From: Chlamydomonas sphaeroides
Lineage: Eukaryota; Chlorophyta; Chlorophyceae; Chlamydomonadales; Chlamydomonadaceae
DNA: 64,000 nucleotides
Direction: 5' to 3'
Assembly (NCBI GenBank): GCA_001662425.1
Contig: BDDC01000029.1
Coordinates: 22,473 to 86,472 of the forward strand
Positions 21,837 through 33,000 of the stretch are shown piece by piece; the stretch's first letter is position 1; the number at the start of each line of letters is the position of its first letter. Both the position numbers and the translations under genes were made by a program. Under the pieces are notes generated by a model. It did no database searches. It was not told the origin of the DNA and worked only from the letters and a program-made list of their open reading frames with translations.

Positions 21837-24800
21837 CTACTTGCTCTCGTCCATGGCCACGTAGTCGGGGTTCTTGGTGAGGATGACGCAGCCCTCCAGG
21901 ATGGGGCTGAGCGGCAGGTACTCCTCGGATCCCAGCTCCGCGCGCTCGCCCACGCCCAGCAGCACGGGCGTGGTGTGCGTCTGGAAGCCTGCGGGGCGGC
22001 AGGCGGAGCAGGGCAGACCAGGACAGGCGAGGGGCTGAGGGACGCACCAGGGGCAGGCAGCCCGCTTCGCCCAGAGCTTCTGCAGCAGGCGTGCATGTGT
22101 GCCCAGCGCTCCTCCCGCCCGGCTGCAGCCGGCTGCGGTAGAGCAACGCCGCACCGCACACGGCACCGTCCCCCACGCGGGCGGCGCTCACCGGTGATGG
22201 TCTTGGGCCGGCCCGCCTGCGCCACCGTGTCGACGGCGGTGCCCACGCGGCAGGCCACCGGCAGCGGCCGCCCCTCGCCGTCCAGCGTCAGCAGCATGCG
22301 CGGCTTGAGCGAGGCGGCCAGGCAGTAGAGCAGGTAGTGGTGCTTGCCGCCGATGGTGGCCTTGAGGTCGAGGCAGGGCACCAGCACGGACAGCACGCCG
22401 GCCAGGGCCACGCCTGGGGGAGGTGAGGAGGAGAGCGGGGAGGGTCAGGGGAGGAGGCTGGGATTCGTGCCGGGTGCATATGGCGGACAGCACGCAGGCC
22501 AGCCGGCATCAGAGGCAAGCAGCATCCGTGCGGCTGCCCCCGCTGACTTACGCCTGCCTGGTATGGCGCTGGTCCCACCTGAGCACAGCTGGCGGTCGGT
22601 GTGGTAGGGGTTGATGGTGAGCAGGCCCTTGCCGGCATGGACGAGGCCCTGTGCGCGTGGAGCGGGAGCAGGCACGGAGGGGCACGGGGCATGAGGGGAC
22701 GAGACAGACGCCATCAGTCAGTCACACGTGGCAACGGCATCGCTGATGCGAGAATGCCGTACATGTCATCGGTAGAGAAATGCGCACCTGAGACAGGCGG
22801 ACCAGGAAGAGCGCGGTGGGCTCCTTGTAGTAGTACGAGGCCAGGCCGCGGAGCAGCCCCGCCAGGCGCGCGTTGTTGGTGCCTGCGAGGCGCGGAACGG
22901 GGCGGGGAGGCAGGGCAGGTGGGGAGGCAGGGGTTGCGGCCCGAGCTCGAGGTGCTGCACGACAAGGCTGCGAGCCGCAACGGAGGGCGGCGCGACGGTG
23001 GTAAGGCAGGCGGGCCGCACCGCGTCCTTGCAAGGCCCAACGAGTGGGTCTTCCACACACGCGCCCGCGGAGCCCCCCCGAGGGCCAAGCAATTTCAGGT
23101 GTTTGCGAGCACCGTTGTCGCACGGCGGCTCTCACCTGCGCCCAGGATGCCTAGCGCCAGGATGGCGTTGTTGGCCACCTCGCTGTCGCCGTCGTGGCTC
23201 AGCCGGCTGAGCGTGTCCATGACCGTCATGTCGGGGTTGGACACGTGCAGCAGCGAGATGGCCAGAGGCACGGCGCGGCGGGCGGGGCCGTCGCCGTACT
23301 GTTGATTGGGGGAGGCGAGGGGGCGGGAGGAGGGCCGGGCCGGTGGTGATGGTGATGGTGACGGTGACGCGCGGTACGAAACACACGGCTCAGCCGCGCT
23401 GCCGACCCTCTGCACTCCGTTCCTGCCTCATGCTGGCCCACGCAACAAACCCACAAACACACACGCCCGCCTGTCGTTTCCCCTGCCGCCACACCCGGCA
23501 CGCCCAATGCCCCTCCATCTCCTACCCTGCAGCAGGCACGCGGCCTTTCCCATACCAGAAACCACCGCCCCACCCCAATACACACGCTCTCCCTTCCCCT
23601 TCCATCTCACGGTTCATTCAGCCCTCCCCACACGAACCCCACCTGCTCCAGCACGCGGCCCGGCTACACGCGTACACCAACCATACACACACGCTCCATC
23701 TTTCCGTTTCCCCTCCGTCCCCCCGGCCCACCTGCAGCAGGTGCTCCAGCACGCGGCCCGCCATCTGGCTGCCCAGCGGCTCAGCCATGGCGATGAGCGC
23801 CAGGCCCAGCACGGCGGCGCCTTGGTGCACGGTCTGAGGGGGAGGCGGGGGGGGAACAAGAGGGAGCAGGGGAGGTACCAAGGGTCAAGCAACCGACACG
23901 CTGTTATTTAATCCACGACTACGCATATCATGACGTATTGTGTGGCTCGCACCTTGTGTGCTGAGGACTCGTCGGCGGTGATGTGCTCGCCGCACATGGC
24001 CAGCAGGCCTTGCACCTGGCGCAGGGGATGGGGGGATGAGTAACGGGCAGGGTGTGACAATGGGGGGAAGGTTCGGGGCACGGGCTTTGCACCGACTGCG
24101 CCCGTCCGGGCCTGGTGTTTCACCCACGCCTACCCCACCTTGAGCACGTTACCATTAACATCACACTGGACTACGAGTAACACAGCAATGTGCCGCAGTA
24201 TGGTGTGCAGTCACCTTGAGCACGTTGCCGGTGCCGGCGTACGCGCAGCTGTCCAGCATCACCACCGCAAACTGGCTGATGCGGTCCGACAGCGTCTTGA
24301 CCACCTGGGGGTTAGTTGGGTTTGGGGAGGGAAGGCGCAAGGCGGGGACGGCATATGAGTTGAGAGGGGCCCGGGGACGGGGCAACGAGGCCCCGCTTTG
24401 AAGCCAGAGCCCCCCATCCGCTTCCCCGCATCCGGCGGCGGTGGCGGCGGTGGCGGCGGTGCAGGGATGGCGGGCGCCGCGGTAGCGGAGCAGCAGCTGC
24501 GGATGCGGGCCGAGGCTGTGGCCTGGAGCTCGCTCGCGGCAGCACCCGGGTGTGGCCGGTGGCCGCCACAGGGCCCAGCCCTCGTGCGCCGCGTGTCGAT
24601 CAGCTCGAGCACCTCACCGATGCGTGCCCTGCCCCCTCCCTACCCCTCTCCCCACCCTTCCCCCGCACCTCCACGGTGGCCTCCGCGAGCTCCTGCTTGC
24701 CCAGGAACAGCATCCCCAGCGACAGGCACATCAGCTTGGCGTAGGGCGTCGACAGCTCCACGTCCGAGCGCGTCATGAGCGCCTGGGGGCGTGCGGGACA

Positions 24801-27800
24801 GGGCCACGGAGGGAGGGAGAAGGGAGAAGGGAGAAGCGCGGGGTGGATGGCAGCTGCAGGTGCGCGGCTGGGCCCTGGGAGAGTGCGGGGTCCCGGGCAG
24901 GTCCCGCTGGCCCCGCCTCGCCACAAGCGTCAAGTGGGTGACGTCTGCAAGCAAATCCACGAGGTGTCGAGCCACGAGCCACGACGTGCCGAGCAGCCCA
25001 CGTGCAGCACCGACATGACCGCCACCCTTCCTACATCCATCCCGCCACCCTTCCCCCGACGCACGTCTCCCGAGGTAGGTCGGCGTGGACCAAGCCCACC
25101 CGAGCCACGGTGCCCCCTCGTCATGGCCTCCGGGGCCCCGCCGGCCCCACCTGCAGCACCGACATGACCACCTCCTCGCGAGCGCTGCTCACGTACACCA
25201 GTCCCAGCGCCAGAGCCGCGAAGGCCGACACCTGGGCGGGACGAGACGATGGGACGAGGCGGCGGACGAGGCGGGGTTGGGGTGGGGTGTAGCGAGGCGA
25301 AACATAAAGGGACGTCGAATCCAGGCGCCGCTGGCGCAGGCGTTCGTGACCGCTGGCCCCCCTTGCGCTGGTGGTCTGAGACCCGTGGTGAGCCTCGCTG
25401 GCCTGTGACCCTAACCCCCTCCTCGACCGGCGCCCCACTCCCGCTGGGTATTCGTTCACAATCTACGACATGCTGCCATATACTTTTCACGATCGTTCCA
25501 TGACAGACCAGCTAGGTGCTACCTCGCGCCCACCTCGACCGGCGCCTCGCCGTCCACCACCAGGGGGCTGAGCAGCTCCGCCACCTCCTCCCGATTGGTG
25601 CCCGCGTAGGCGAGCCCCAGGCCCAGGATGGCGCCTGTGGGGGCGGCGGCAGAGGGACGAGGCAGTGATGCTGCAGCGGCGAGAAAGCAGAGCCTGCGGT
25701 GCTGCTGTGTCGCAGGGCATGTGATGCTGGTATGCAGCACATGATGTTTTGTGATGCTGGTATGCAGCACATGATGTTTTGTGATGCTGGTATGCAGCTC
25801 ATGATGTCATGTGATGCGATGCGAGGCGCACCCGTGCGAATGTTGATGTCCGCGTTGCTGACGTAGTCGGATATGAGCGCAAAGGCGGGGTCGTTCTCGT
25901 TCTGCACCCCCGCGTTCACCACGCCGATCGCCAGCAGCGCGCCGGCCTGGGCAGGGAGAGGAGGGCATGTAGCGGGCGCGAAGGGCGGGAAGGGCAAGGG
26001 CTGGGGCTAAGGACACCGAGACGATATGAGAGAGAGACAGAGAGAGAGAGATTACAAAAGGAAATAGAAACGGAAACGATGGGCGCGGCAGCAGCCGGGG
26101 CGGAATGGCGACGCCCCGGGTTACGTGACGCCGTGCCGTCGTGGCCGAGTGTGGCATCATGCCGAGCACCACCGCCTCCCGCCCGCCCGCCCCATCGCCG
26201 CCGCGGGCTCTCACCACGACGAAGGGGTCGGAGGAGTAGAGGTACTTGTCGATCTGGGGGCGGGGAGCACAGGGCGAGGGCAGCAGGGGGTGGCCAGGGG
26301 GCGGTACGCGCCTCGTGCACCTCTCCGGCTGCACCCCACGTAGCCGTTGTCCTCCCTCCGCACCACCCCACCTGCGGCAGGCCGCCCTCCACGTCCCATA
26401 GCGTCACAAGCCCCAGCGAGGCGGTGGCGCTGATCTTGCCGTGGTCCTTGTTCTTGAAGATCCAGTGCACACTGTCGGAGCCGGCTGGGGGTGAGAGGGC
26501 GAGGGGAGGGGAAAAAGGGAGGCAGCGAGGGAGTAACGGGGCAGCAAGATGCGTGGCTAGGAGGCGGACAACTGGGCGATGCGCGTCGGAGGAGCCGGCA
26601 GGAGACAGGAGACAGGGGCCGCGCGACGGAGCGAAGCAGCGCACGGTCCACAGCCGCCCCCAGCCCCTGCGCCAGCGTGCCCACAGTGGGAAAGCTGGGC
26701 AGCTAGGCTCTGCATCCTCCAGTTCACAGTGAGCGGACAGGATCGGCATAATAGGCCCCGCTTCGCACCAGCGTCGCCCGAGCCCACGGTCACGAGCTTG
26801 TCCTGGCCGAAGCCGGCGTTGACGAAGGCGTTGACGAAGGTGGCCGCCAGGTTGGCGCGGGCTGAATCCACGGCGGCGGCGCCCGCGGGCGCGCGGCCCT
26901 CCGTGAGGTGCGTCTTGTACACATCCTCGGGCGTCCTGGACGGGTTGGAGTGGAGCAAGAGCGGGCCGTGGAACGGGCGGGTTATGTGCGGTCACGGGTG
27001 TGTCCGGTGAGGCCGGCGGCGCGGTGTGTGACGGGGCACAACCACGGGGGCGGATGCTCGGGTGCCACAACGGTACCGCAACGGTAAGCATACGCGACGC
27101 GTGAACACGCGGCCAATGCTCACTTGGCCTCGACCACGTCCAGGTCGCGCGCGAGGGTGAGGAAGTGCTCCGACAGCTTGGAGTTGGAGATGATCTCCCG
27201 CAGCGACTGGCGGGGAGGGAGGGGTCCAACGGGTAGAGGGAGGGGTCAGCGGGGAGGGCGAGGGGTCCAACGGGCAGAGGGAGGGGTCAGCGGGGAGGAC
27301 GAGGGTTGCAGTGGAGCTGACAGCGGGCTCACGGCTGACCCCGCACAGCGACTGACAGGGGGAGGAGCAGCAGGCCAGGTGGCGGGCGACACGGTCGGTG
27401 CGCTGATGGCCCCTTGCACACGCATGTGCCCAAGCCCTGCCTGCCGCCCAAGCCCTGTCGCCGTCCTGCTCGGCGCCTCTGGGCCCCCGGTGCTCCGCTG
27501 CCTGCCCCACCTGCTGCTGACCGTAGCCCTGCCCTGCCCCCCACGCCTCTGTCCCTTCCCTGCAGTCACCCACACACCGCAGCGTGTCGTCCTAACCTCC
27601 CGCCCGTGTCCTTCCCCTCCACCTCTGTGCCCCTAAGGCCCCGCCCCCTGCAGTCAGCAGCCACCAACCTCCCGCAGCGTATCGTCCTCCACCGCCGCAG
27701 CGCCCTCCTCCAGGTTGATGGAGAAGCCGTGCCTGGGGGAGGAAGGCCGGGGACCACGTGGCTCAGTTACCACACGTCACCACACGTTACCACACGTTAC

Positions 27801-28314
27801 ACGTAGAGTTCGTCGTGTCGTGTTGTATCGCAGCTGCTCGCAGCGACACGCTTTCTTCACGGCTCCCGAGGTGCTGAGCGTCCTCGCATCCTTCGCGGCT
27901 CTCGAGATGCAGAGACCCACTTCGCCCCCGCCGCCCAACGTCTCCCCGGCGGGGGACGCCAGCGACGCGCTGGGCGAGGGACGAGATGACCCCCAGCACC
28001 TCGGGAGCCGTGAAGAAAGAGCCGCGCTCGGCAATGCCGCCGCCGCAACCCAACATAGGGCAGGCACCGCTGAACCCCCCCCGAAAACAGTGCCGGCTCC
28101 TGGTGGCTCGACACTCCTAACGTTATGCGGTGCCAACGGCGGCAGCCCCTCGTGCGACGCCGGCCTGTGCTGCACCAGGCCGGGTGCGCGCCACGCGAGT
28201 TGCCCGTAGGCGCGGCGGGCCCCCGGCATGATCGTCCCTTCCCACCGCAGTGTTGCATGCCGACACAGGCAAAGTAGCCCTCGCCGCCCCGCCGGCCGCG
28301 GCATCAATCCTTTT

Positions 28315-28376
<62 letters not shown>

Positions 28377-30130
28377 NNNNNNNNNNNNNNNNNNNNNNNN
28401 NNNNNNNNNNNNNNNNNNNNNNNNNNNNNNNNNNNNNNNNNNNNNNNNNNNNNNNNNNNNNNNNNNNNNNNNNNNNNNNNNNNNNNNNNNNNNNNNNNNN
28501 NNNNNNNNNNNNNNNNNNNNNNNNNNNNNNNNNNNNNNNNNNNNNNNNNNNNNNNNNNNNNNNNNNNNNNNNNNNNNNNNNNNNNNNNNNNNNNNNNNNN
28601 NNNNNNNNNNNNNNNNNNNNNNNNNNNNNNNNNNNNNNNNNNNNNNNNNNNNNNNNNNNNNNNNNNNNNNNNNNNNNNNNNNNNNNNNNNNNNNNNNNNN
28701 NNNNNNNNNCGGCACATGCAGCCCCTCTCCACACCCTGGTGGACCCCGCCGGCAACACCTCAACCCACAAACACGGCCCCCTGGCACAGTCCCCTTGTGC
28801 CCCGCGACCCCCTGCGCCTCCCCCAGGCCATCTGCCCTCCCCTTGCACCCTCTCTCCCCACACAAGAACAAATACAACCCCCGGCCCTCCCCTGCCCCCG
28901 GTCCCCACCTGGCCAGCAGGTACCCCAGCTGCTTCTTGGCCAGCGGCTCCTCGCACGCCGCGAACACGCGCTCCACGTCCTCCCGCACATTGAGGCGCAG
29001 CGCCACGCGCAGCGCGTCGTGCCAGCGGCCCTGTGGGTTAGCGCCGGGAGCAGGCATGCAGAAGGCATGAGGGAGCAGACGGTGGCGTGTGACGCGCTGC
29101 AGCGCTGTTACTGCCATGCAGCCTTTCGTGCCCTCGCTGCGTTGCCGGGCGCCAGCCTCGTCAGCAAAGCATTGCCGTTTGCCGCCGCCGCCGCCTGTGA
29201 CCTGCCTGCTTGACGTAGATGCCCATGGCCAGGCGCAGTACGGCGGCGTCGTCGGGCTCCGGCAGGTAGGCGCAGCAGGAGGTGAGGTAGAGGCAGGTGC
29301 GGCCGTAGTTCTTGTCGTCCACGTGCGCCTCCAGCAGGTCCAGGGACTCGACCTGGCGGTCACCGGGGGTTCGGAAAAAGGTCGGGGAAGGGGTCGGGGG
29401 AGGCGGGGAGGGTAAGAGGGAATGGGGGCTGCGGCGCGGAGGTGTTGGGAGGGGTTGCGGGAGGCCGAGGCGAGGCGGGAGGCGGCGGCAGGGGCCGAAG
29501 GCACGCGAAAGGCCCCGCCGAGGCCCAGCCCAGGGGCCGTACCTCGAGAAGCAGGTCCACGGCCTCGGGCTCGGCGTTGTGCGTCATGTGGTATGGCACG
29601 ATTTGCCGCACGAGGGCCATGAGGTCGTCCACGGACGCGGCGGCGTCGCCCTCGCGCCGCACGCGGAACTCCTCAGATATCTCGCCCGACAGGTGGCGGA
29701 TGTACTCATGGCCCCAGATGCCCAGGTCCGCGGGCGTACCGGCGAGGCGGTACTTGAGCACCTCGCGGGTGAGCTCCTTAGTGGTGGCAAGGATGGAGAT
29801 GATGTCGGCCAGCATGGCACGGTTTTCGGGCTGCCCGGCCATCCCCTCGAACCGCTCCTTCAGCACGTCATAGTGCGGCCTAAGGAACTTCAGCGGCTTG
29901 GGCACGCTGGTCATGGACGCGGTAGCGGAGCGAATTTCCGAAATCATGGTGTTTAGGGCCAGCTTGACGACGCCAGCGTCCGTGTCCGCCAGCCGCTCAA
30001 CCATGAGCTCCAGGTTCGTCTTCAGCGCCAGCTCCTCCTCGCTGAGCTCAGGCTCCTTGGGCTCATCCTTCTTGCCCTTGCCCTTCTGCTCCTCCTTGTC
30101 AGCGGGCTTCTTATCGCTAGGAGCAACCAT
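21837..30130 (-). CDS. RPN1: 26S proteasome regulatory subunit RPN1 (PSMD2)
   Basis: Twenty exons in phase encode 896 residues, as expected for RPN1 (about 890-910): 30130-29543, 29352-29206, 29030-28909, 27732-27669, 27206-27124, 26935-26769, 26484-26372, 26253-26215, 25946-25832, 25634-25534, 25231-25151, 24782-24669, 24304-24215, 24015-23953, 23833-23732, 23298-23136, 22882-22788, 22648-22579, 22413-22192 and 21988-21837. The N-terminus is Lys/Glu-rich (MVAPSDKKPADKEEQKGKG). Landmarks are CLYLTSCCAYLPEPDD, DVYKTHLTEGRA, FGQDKL, then the proteasome/cyclosome repeats (IFKNKDHGKISATASLGL, LGLGLAYAGTNREEV, CAYAGTGNVLK, RRAVPLAISLLHVSNPDMTV), VGTAVDTVAQAGRPKTITG and GFQTHTTPVLL. RPN1 is the base-subcomplex scaffold that binds ubiquitin and shuttle receptors. 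The assembly gap lies inside intron 3, so no exon is lost. Intron 2 uses a GC donor. Confidence 0.96.
23644..23760 (-). repeat. Exon-end duplication in RPN1 intron 15
   Basis: A perfect 19-bp match: 23742-23760 lies at the 3' end of exon 15 and 23644-23662 in the following intron, 98 bp apart. The intronic copy is itself followed by CAGGTGGGG, a usable donor-like site. Confidence 0.85.
24136..24229 (-). repeat. Exon-end and donor duplication in RPN1 intron 13
   Basis: The last 15 bases of exon 13 plus the GTG of its donor (24212-24229) recur at 24136-24153 with one mismatch, 76 bp away. The insert between is clearly less GC-rich than its surroundings. Confidence 0.85.
25003..25169 (-). repeat. 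Exon-end duplication in RPN1 intron 11
   Basis: A perfect 18-bp copy of the exon 11 end (25152-25169) lies at 25003-25020 in the intron, 149 bp apart. Confidence 0.85.
25421..25546 (-). repeat. Exon-end duplication in RPN1 intron 10
   Basis: The exon 10 end region (25533-25546, CCTCGACCGGCGCC on the plus strand) is repeated exactly at 25421-25434. The insert includes an AT-rich stretch around 25450-25505. Confidence 0.8.
25721..25817. repeat. 30-bp tandem repeat (three copies) in RPN1 intron 9
   Basis: Units at 25721-25750, 25751-25780 and 25781-25810 are nearly identical, and a partial fourth follows. The unit begins GTGATGCTGGTATGCAGCAC. It is a short minisatellite confined to the intron. 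Confidence 0.9.
27211..27305. repeat. About 40-bp G-rich minisatellite in RPN1 intron 4
   Basis: A unit containing GGGGTCCAACGGG and GAGGGAGGGGTCAGCGGGGA is repeated a little over twice within the intron. Confidence 0.8.
27851..28019. repeat. 26-bp perfect inverted repeat in RPN1 intron 3
   Basis: The arms at 27851-27876 and 27994-28019 are exact reverse complements, separated by 117 bp. They start with CTTTCTTCACGGCTCCCGAG. This could be the remains of a small inverted-repeat element or a hairpin-forming RNA. Confidence 0.85.
28316..28709. other. Poly-C tract and assembly gap
   Basis: A run of 61 cytosines (28316-28376) abuts 333 undetermined bases (28377-28709). The poly-C is probably where sequencing failed, and its true length is unknown. 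Both lie inside RPN1 intron 3; exons 3 and 4 join in frame across it (…LAR then HGFSINLEEG). Confidence 0.95.
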
Positions 30131-30837
30131 TGTCACACCCTATGCCGCTGGGGCGCGGCCCAGATCTATAGCAAAGCACAGCGCGCCAAGCTCAGATCTG
30201 CGCGCGTGGTCGAACAGCGAAGTGAGAGTGTTCGTTGCAGGGCCTACCTAGTAGTGTAAGAAGTACACGACGGCAACGGGAATGAGCGTGGTGCGGGAGA
30301 GCCGGGGTTTGTGCATCGAGCCTCTGGTAATGCAGGTTGTTTCCGGGCCCCGCAACACGCAGCCATACTGCACACGGCACACACAGCCTGTCTTATCGTC
30401 AACGCTGAACGAAAACAAATTTGAGCTCCAAAGTCCGCTCCACTTCCTGGGGCACACGCGAGGCACTCGCGAAGGCCCAAAGCTCGATTGGAAACTGCAC
30501 ACGAACGCAAGCGGACGATACTGTGCGTACGCCTGAGGAGCAAGCCGTCAAGGCGCCTGCGCACACCCTGGCAGGCGCCATGCCACTCCTTTGGCCGTGA
30601 CGCGGGATGCTCCCCTGGTTCGGCGAGTCCCGTCCGGGACTCCGTTCTCGCCACGCCCATTGTGGTGATGCGGATCAAGCCGCTGGCGCCGCCAGGCGAC
30701 CGATGGCGCCCCACAACAGCGGGCCTGCGGGCGGGAAACACGGCACCTTGGGCAGACGCGGCCAGGCCTGCCTACCGATGTGTGGCGGCAGACCGTGCCT
30801 TAGCTGCAATTGCCCTGTTAGGCGGCCTATGGAAGGT
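30131..30837. other. Upstream region of RPN1
   Basis: Should contain the RPN1 promoter on the minus strand. I see no clear TATA box and no coding signal. Confidence 0.45.
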
Positions 30838-32600
30838 GTTGCCCATGTCCCACGTGCTCTGCCATGGAACCCCGCTGCAAGGTCCAACGGCCCCCTGCAC
30901 CGTCGCCCCGCAGGCCCGAGGCAGCGCTGTAACAGGCACCAGCGGAGGCACTGCAGCAGCGGCGGGGCGCTGCGGTGGGTGCCGGGGTGGCCGTGTGCTG
31001 CGCTTTGGATATTTCTCCGAAATGTCGCTGCGCCGGTTGCCGAGCCGGTAAGATATTTTTACCGAAAGTAGCCAGAGCGCTGCTTTTGGCCCTCTTACCT
31101 ACGACCGGAGTACGCGAGAGGCCCTCGGACTTCGCCATGCGTTTGAGCAGGCGGCAGGCGTTCGCGCCCGGTGACTCATGCTCTTTCAGCACCAGGTCGA
31201 AGGACGCGCCGTGCTCCGCCTCGATCAGTAGCTGTCGAGCCTCCCCTCCTGCTGGCCATGCAGCCCGCCTCCCATCCTCTCCTTACCCTCCCGCCACTCT
31301 CCTCCTGCCCTCCCTTCCTCCCGCCTCCACTCCCACCTCTGCAACGCCCACCCCGGCCACGCTCCGTGCCGCGCAACGTGTGTCCCCTGCCCCCCTCCTG
31401 GCCGCGCGTCCCCGGCCCGCCCCCTATCGCCTCCCGCAGGTGGAACGCTGCGTCTTGGCTTCTCTTGCCACTCCAGCGGGGCGTCACATGTCGGTGTCTG
31501 GGCTTCGTCACCTCACACCTCAAACAGCACTCCGCCACCTTACCTCGGTGCCTCAGGCTTCTGGGCACCCGCCCACGCCAGCTCCCGCCTGCGTCCCATA
31601 GTCGCCAACAGGGTCTGCCTAGTCCGGTATCTGTCGATGCCATCCTCCCAGGGGCCATACGGCACATGTCACTCAAGCTCCGCACCCACCATGGACACCA
31701 TGAGCATCGTTTTTTCCAGTGTTAGGTAGAACAGAACCCCACACGCGGGTTTGTGTGACGCGGCCACCCCAGCGGCTCCAGCGCGGCCGACAAGTCGTCC
31801 GCCACCCCCCGTGGATGCTTTCTGTGAAGGAGAAAGGACGAGGACGCGCTACGAAGACGCCACGCAGCGCAGGCCAGAGCATGGGCAGACCCAATGGGAC
31901 TTCGGCGCCAGGGCAGCCTTGAGCACTGGCCCGACCCGGTAGTCGTGTTGCCAGCAGCCAGTCCCTTGTAGTTCATATGAAGCGATGGCGCGCAGCCAGG
32001 GCGCCAGCGTCCGCCAGGCTCGGTCCCCGATGCTATGCGAACCCTCTCCATGCGGATGCCGCCATGCGCAGGTCCCCCGGGTTGCCAACGCCTTAGGATT
32101 ACTCATGTGATGGGGGGTTTCGCATCCGTAAGTCAGGCAACACCAGCTGCGGAGCGCCTGCGTGCAAGGCTCCGTGTGCCTGCATGCTGCTGCTGCCCCT
32201 GTGCCGGCCCGCTACGGGGGCCGGCACGCCCTCGGCTGCGTCCGGGCTCTCCGTGGGTGCTCGCTGCGGAGACGTGGCTCTAGCATACAATGTGTTGTGT
32301 GGCGTCTTGGCGTGGGGATGCTTGGTGGCTTGGTTGGCTTGGCGCGCCGAGCAAGCCAGAGGATTTCGCAGAATCGGGAACGCTGTACGGCAGCACCATG
32401 ATTTGCCGTGCCGTCCAGGATTCGCCATAATTTACTAGTAACGACTCCAATGCCCGCACCTCCACGCAGCGGTAGGCATTACCGTGCATAGGCGTGCTTG
32501 GCCGCAGGCGGGGGCGTTATATGTGCACCGGGAGCAGGCCCTGGTCGCTGCGCGGCCCAGTTCTTGCTCGCACGCGGCCGAGGCAGCTCTCCGCGGCCAT
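30838..32600 (-). pseudogene. Inverted, broken copy of the 5' part of the PRR/CCT gene
   Basis: Two blocks match the PRR gene in reverse orientation. Block A' (32126-32593) is almost identical to 34327-34790, covering the leader and the first codons (MQAHGALHAGAPQLVLPD). Block B' (30838-31235) matches 35012-35385, covering most of exon 2, including LLKRMAKSEGLSRTPVVG, and the following intron. Retained intron sequence means the copy was made at DNA level, not through mRNA. The reading frame is destroyed: just after LVLPD the sequence changes into about 890 bp of unrelated DNA (31236-32125), so the remainder of exon 1, intron 1 and the start of exon 2 are missing, and exons 3-22 are absent. 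A TATAA motif is retained at 32517-32521. A' has very few differences from its parent while B' has more, which suggests unequal ages or later gene conversion of A'. Confidence 0.85.
31714..31746 (-). repeat. 33-bp fragment shared with PPT1 intron 5
   Basis: The minus strand here matches 18746-18778 with about four differences; both contain CTACCTAACACTGGAA or TTACCTAACACTGGAA. It is probably a fragment of a dispersed repeat and part of the DNA that interrupts the PRR pseudogene. Confidence 0.6.
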
Positions 32601-32689
32601 GTCTGACGCGCATGGGCTTGCCACGCCGGATTCAAGCCAAGGAATCGCAGTATCTCGTGCAAAGCACGCCTGGTTCCAGGGGTGTACCG

Positions 32690-33000
32690 TGAACGGCACA
32701 ACCCCTGGCTCCGTGCTATCCCCTGCTATCCCCTCCGGTCAGCGGTGGGCACCGCAGTACACCGGCCGGCAAGACGGGCCGGGCCGGGCGGAGCCTTCGT
32801 GGCGTGTGGCTGCTTGGTTACTTGGTGGGCTTGGCTCACAGGGCAGGCTTGGCGCTTGGAGCTAACGTTGGCATTCCGTCGGAGCATCGGGATGACACGC
32901 CGCATGACAACCTGTAGAAAGCATTTCACCCCGCATGACCTTGCCGTGCCTGCCAGGATTCGCAACAACCCACCCTGTAACAACAGCCGTAGTAAAAGGC
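32690..33000 (-). repeat. Degenerate third copy of part of the inverted-repeat arm
   Basis: The minus strand resembles the arm in short blocks, for example ANPGRHGK in translation and QANQATKHPHAK versus QAHQVTKQPHAT. It lies next to arm A' in the same orientation and is much more diverged. Confidence 0.55.

Noticed and set aside
24595..24640. Possible extra RPN1 exon reading VLELIDTRRTR on the minus strand
   Set aside because: Exon 12 (…ELAEATVE) joins directly to exon 13 (VVKTLSDRIS) in phase, giving the plant-type RPN1 sequence. An extra exon would insert residues the family lacks.
25721..25817. Regular 30-bp repeats suggesting a CRISPR-like array
   Set aside because: The units are directly adjacent without spacers, lie in a nuclear intron and are a simple minisatellite.
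28228..29070. Open frames running through the poly-C and N region
   Set aside because: They exist only because undetermined bases contain no stop codons. The region is an RPN1 intron.
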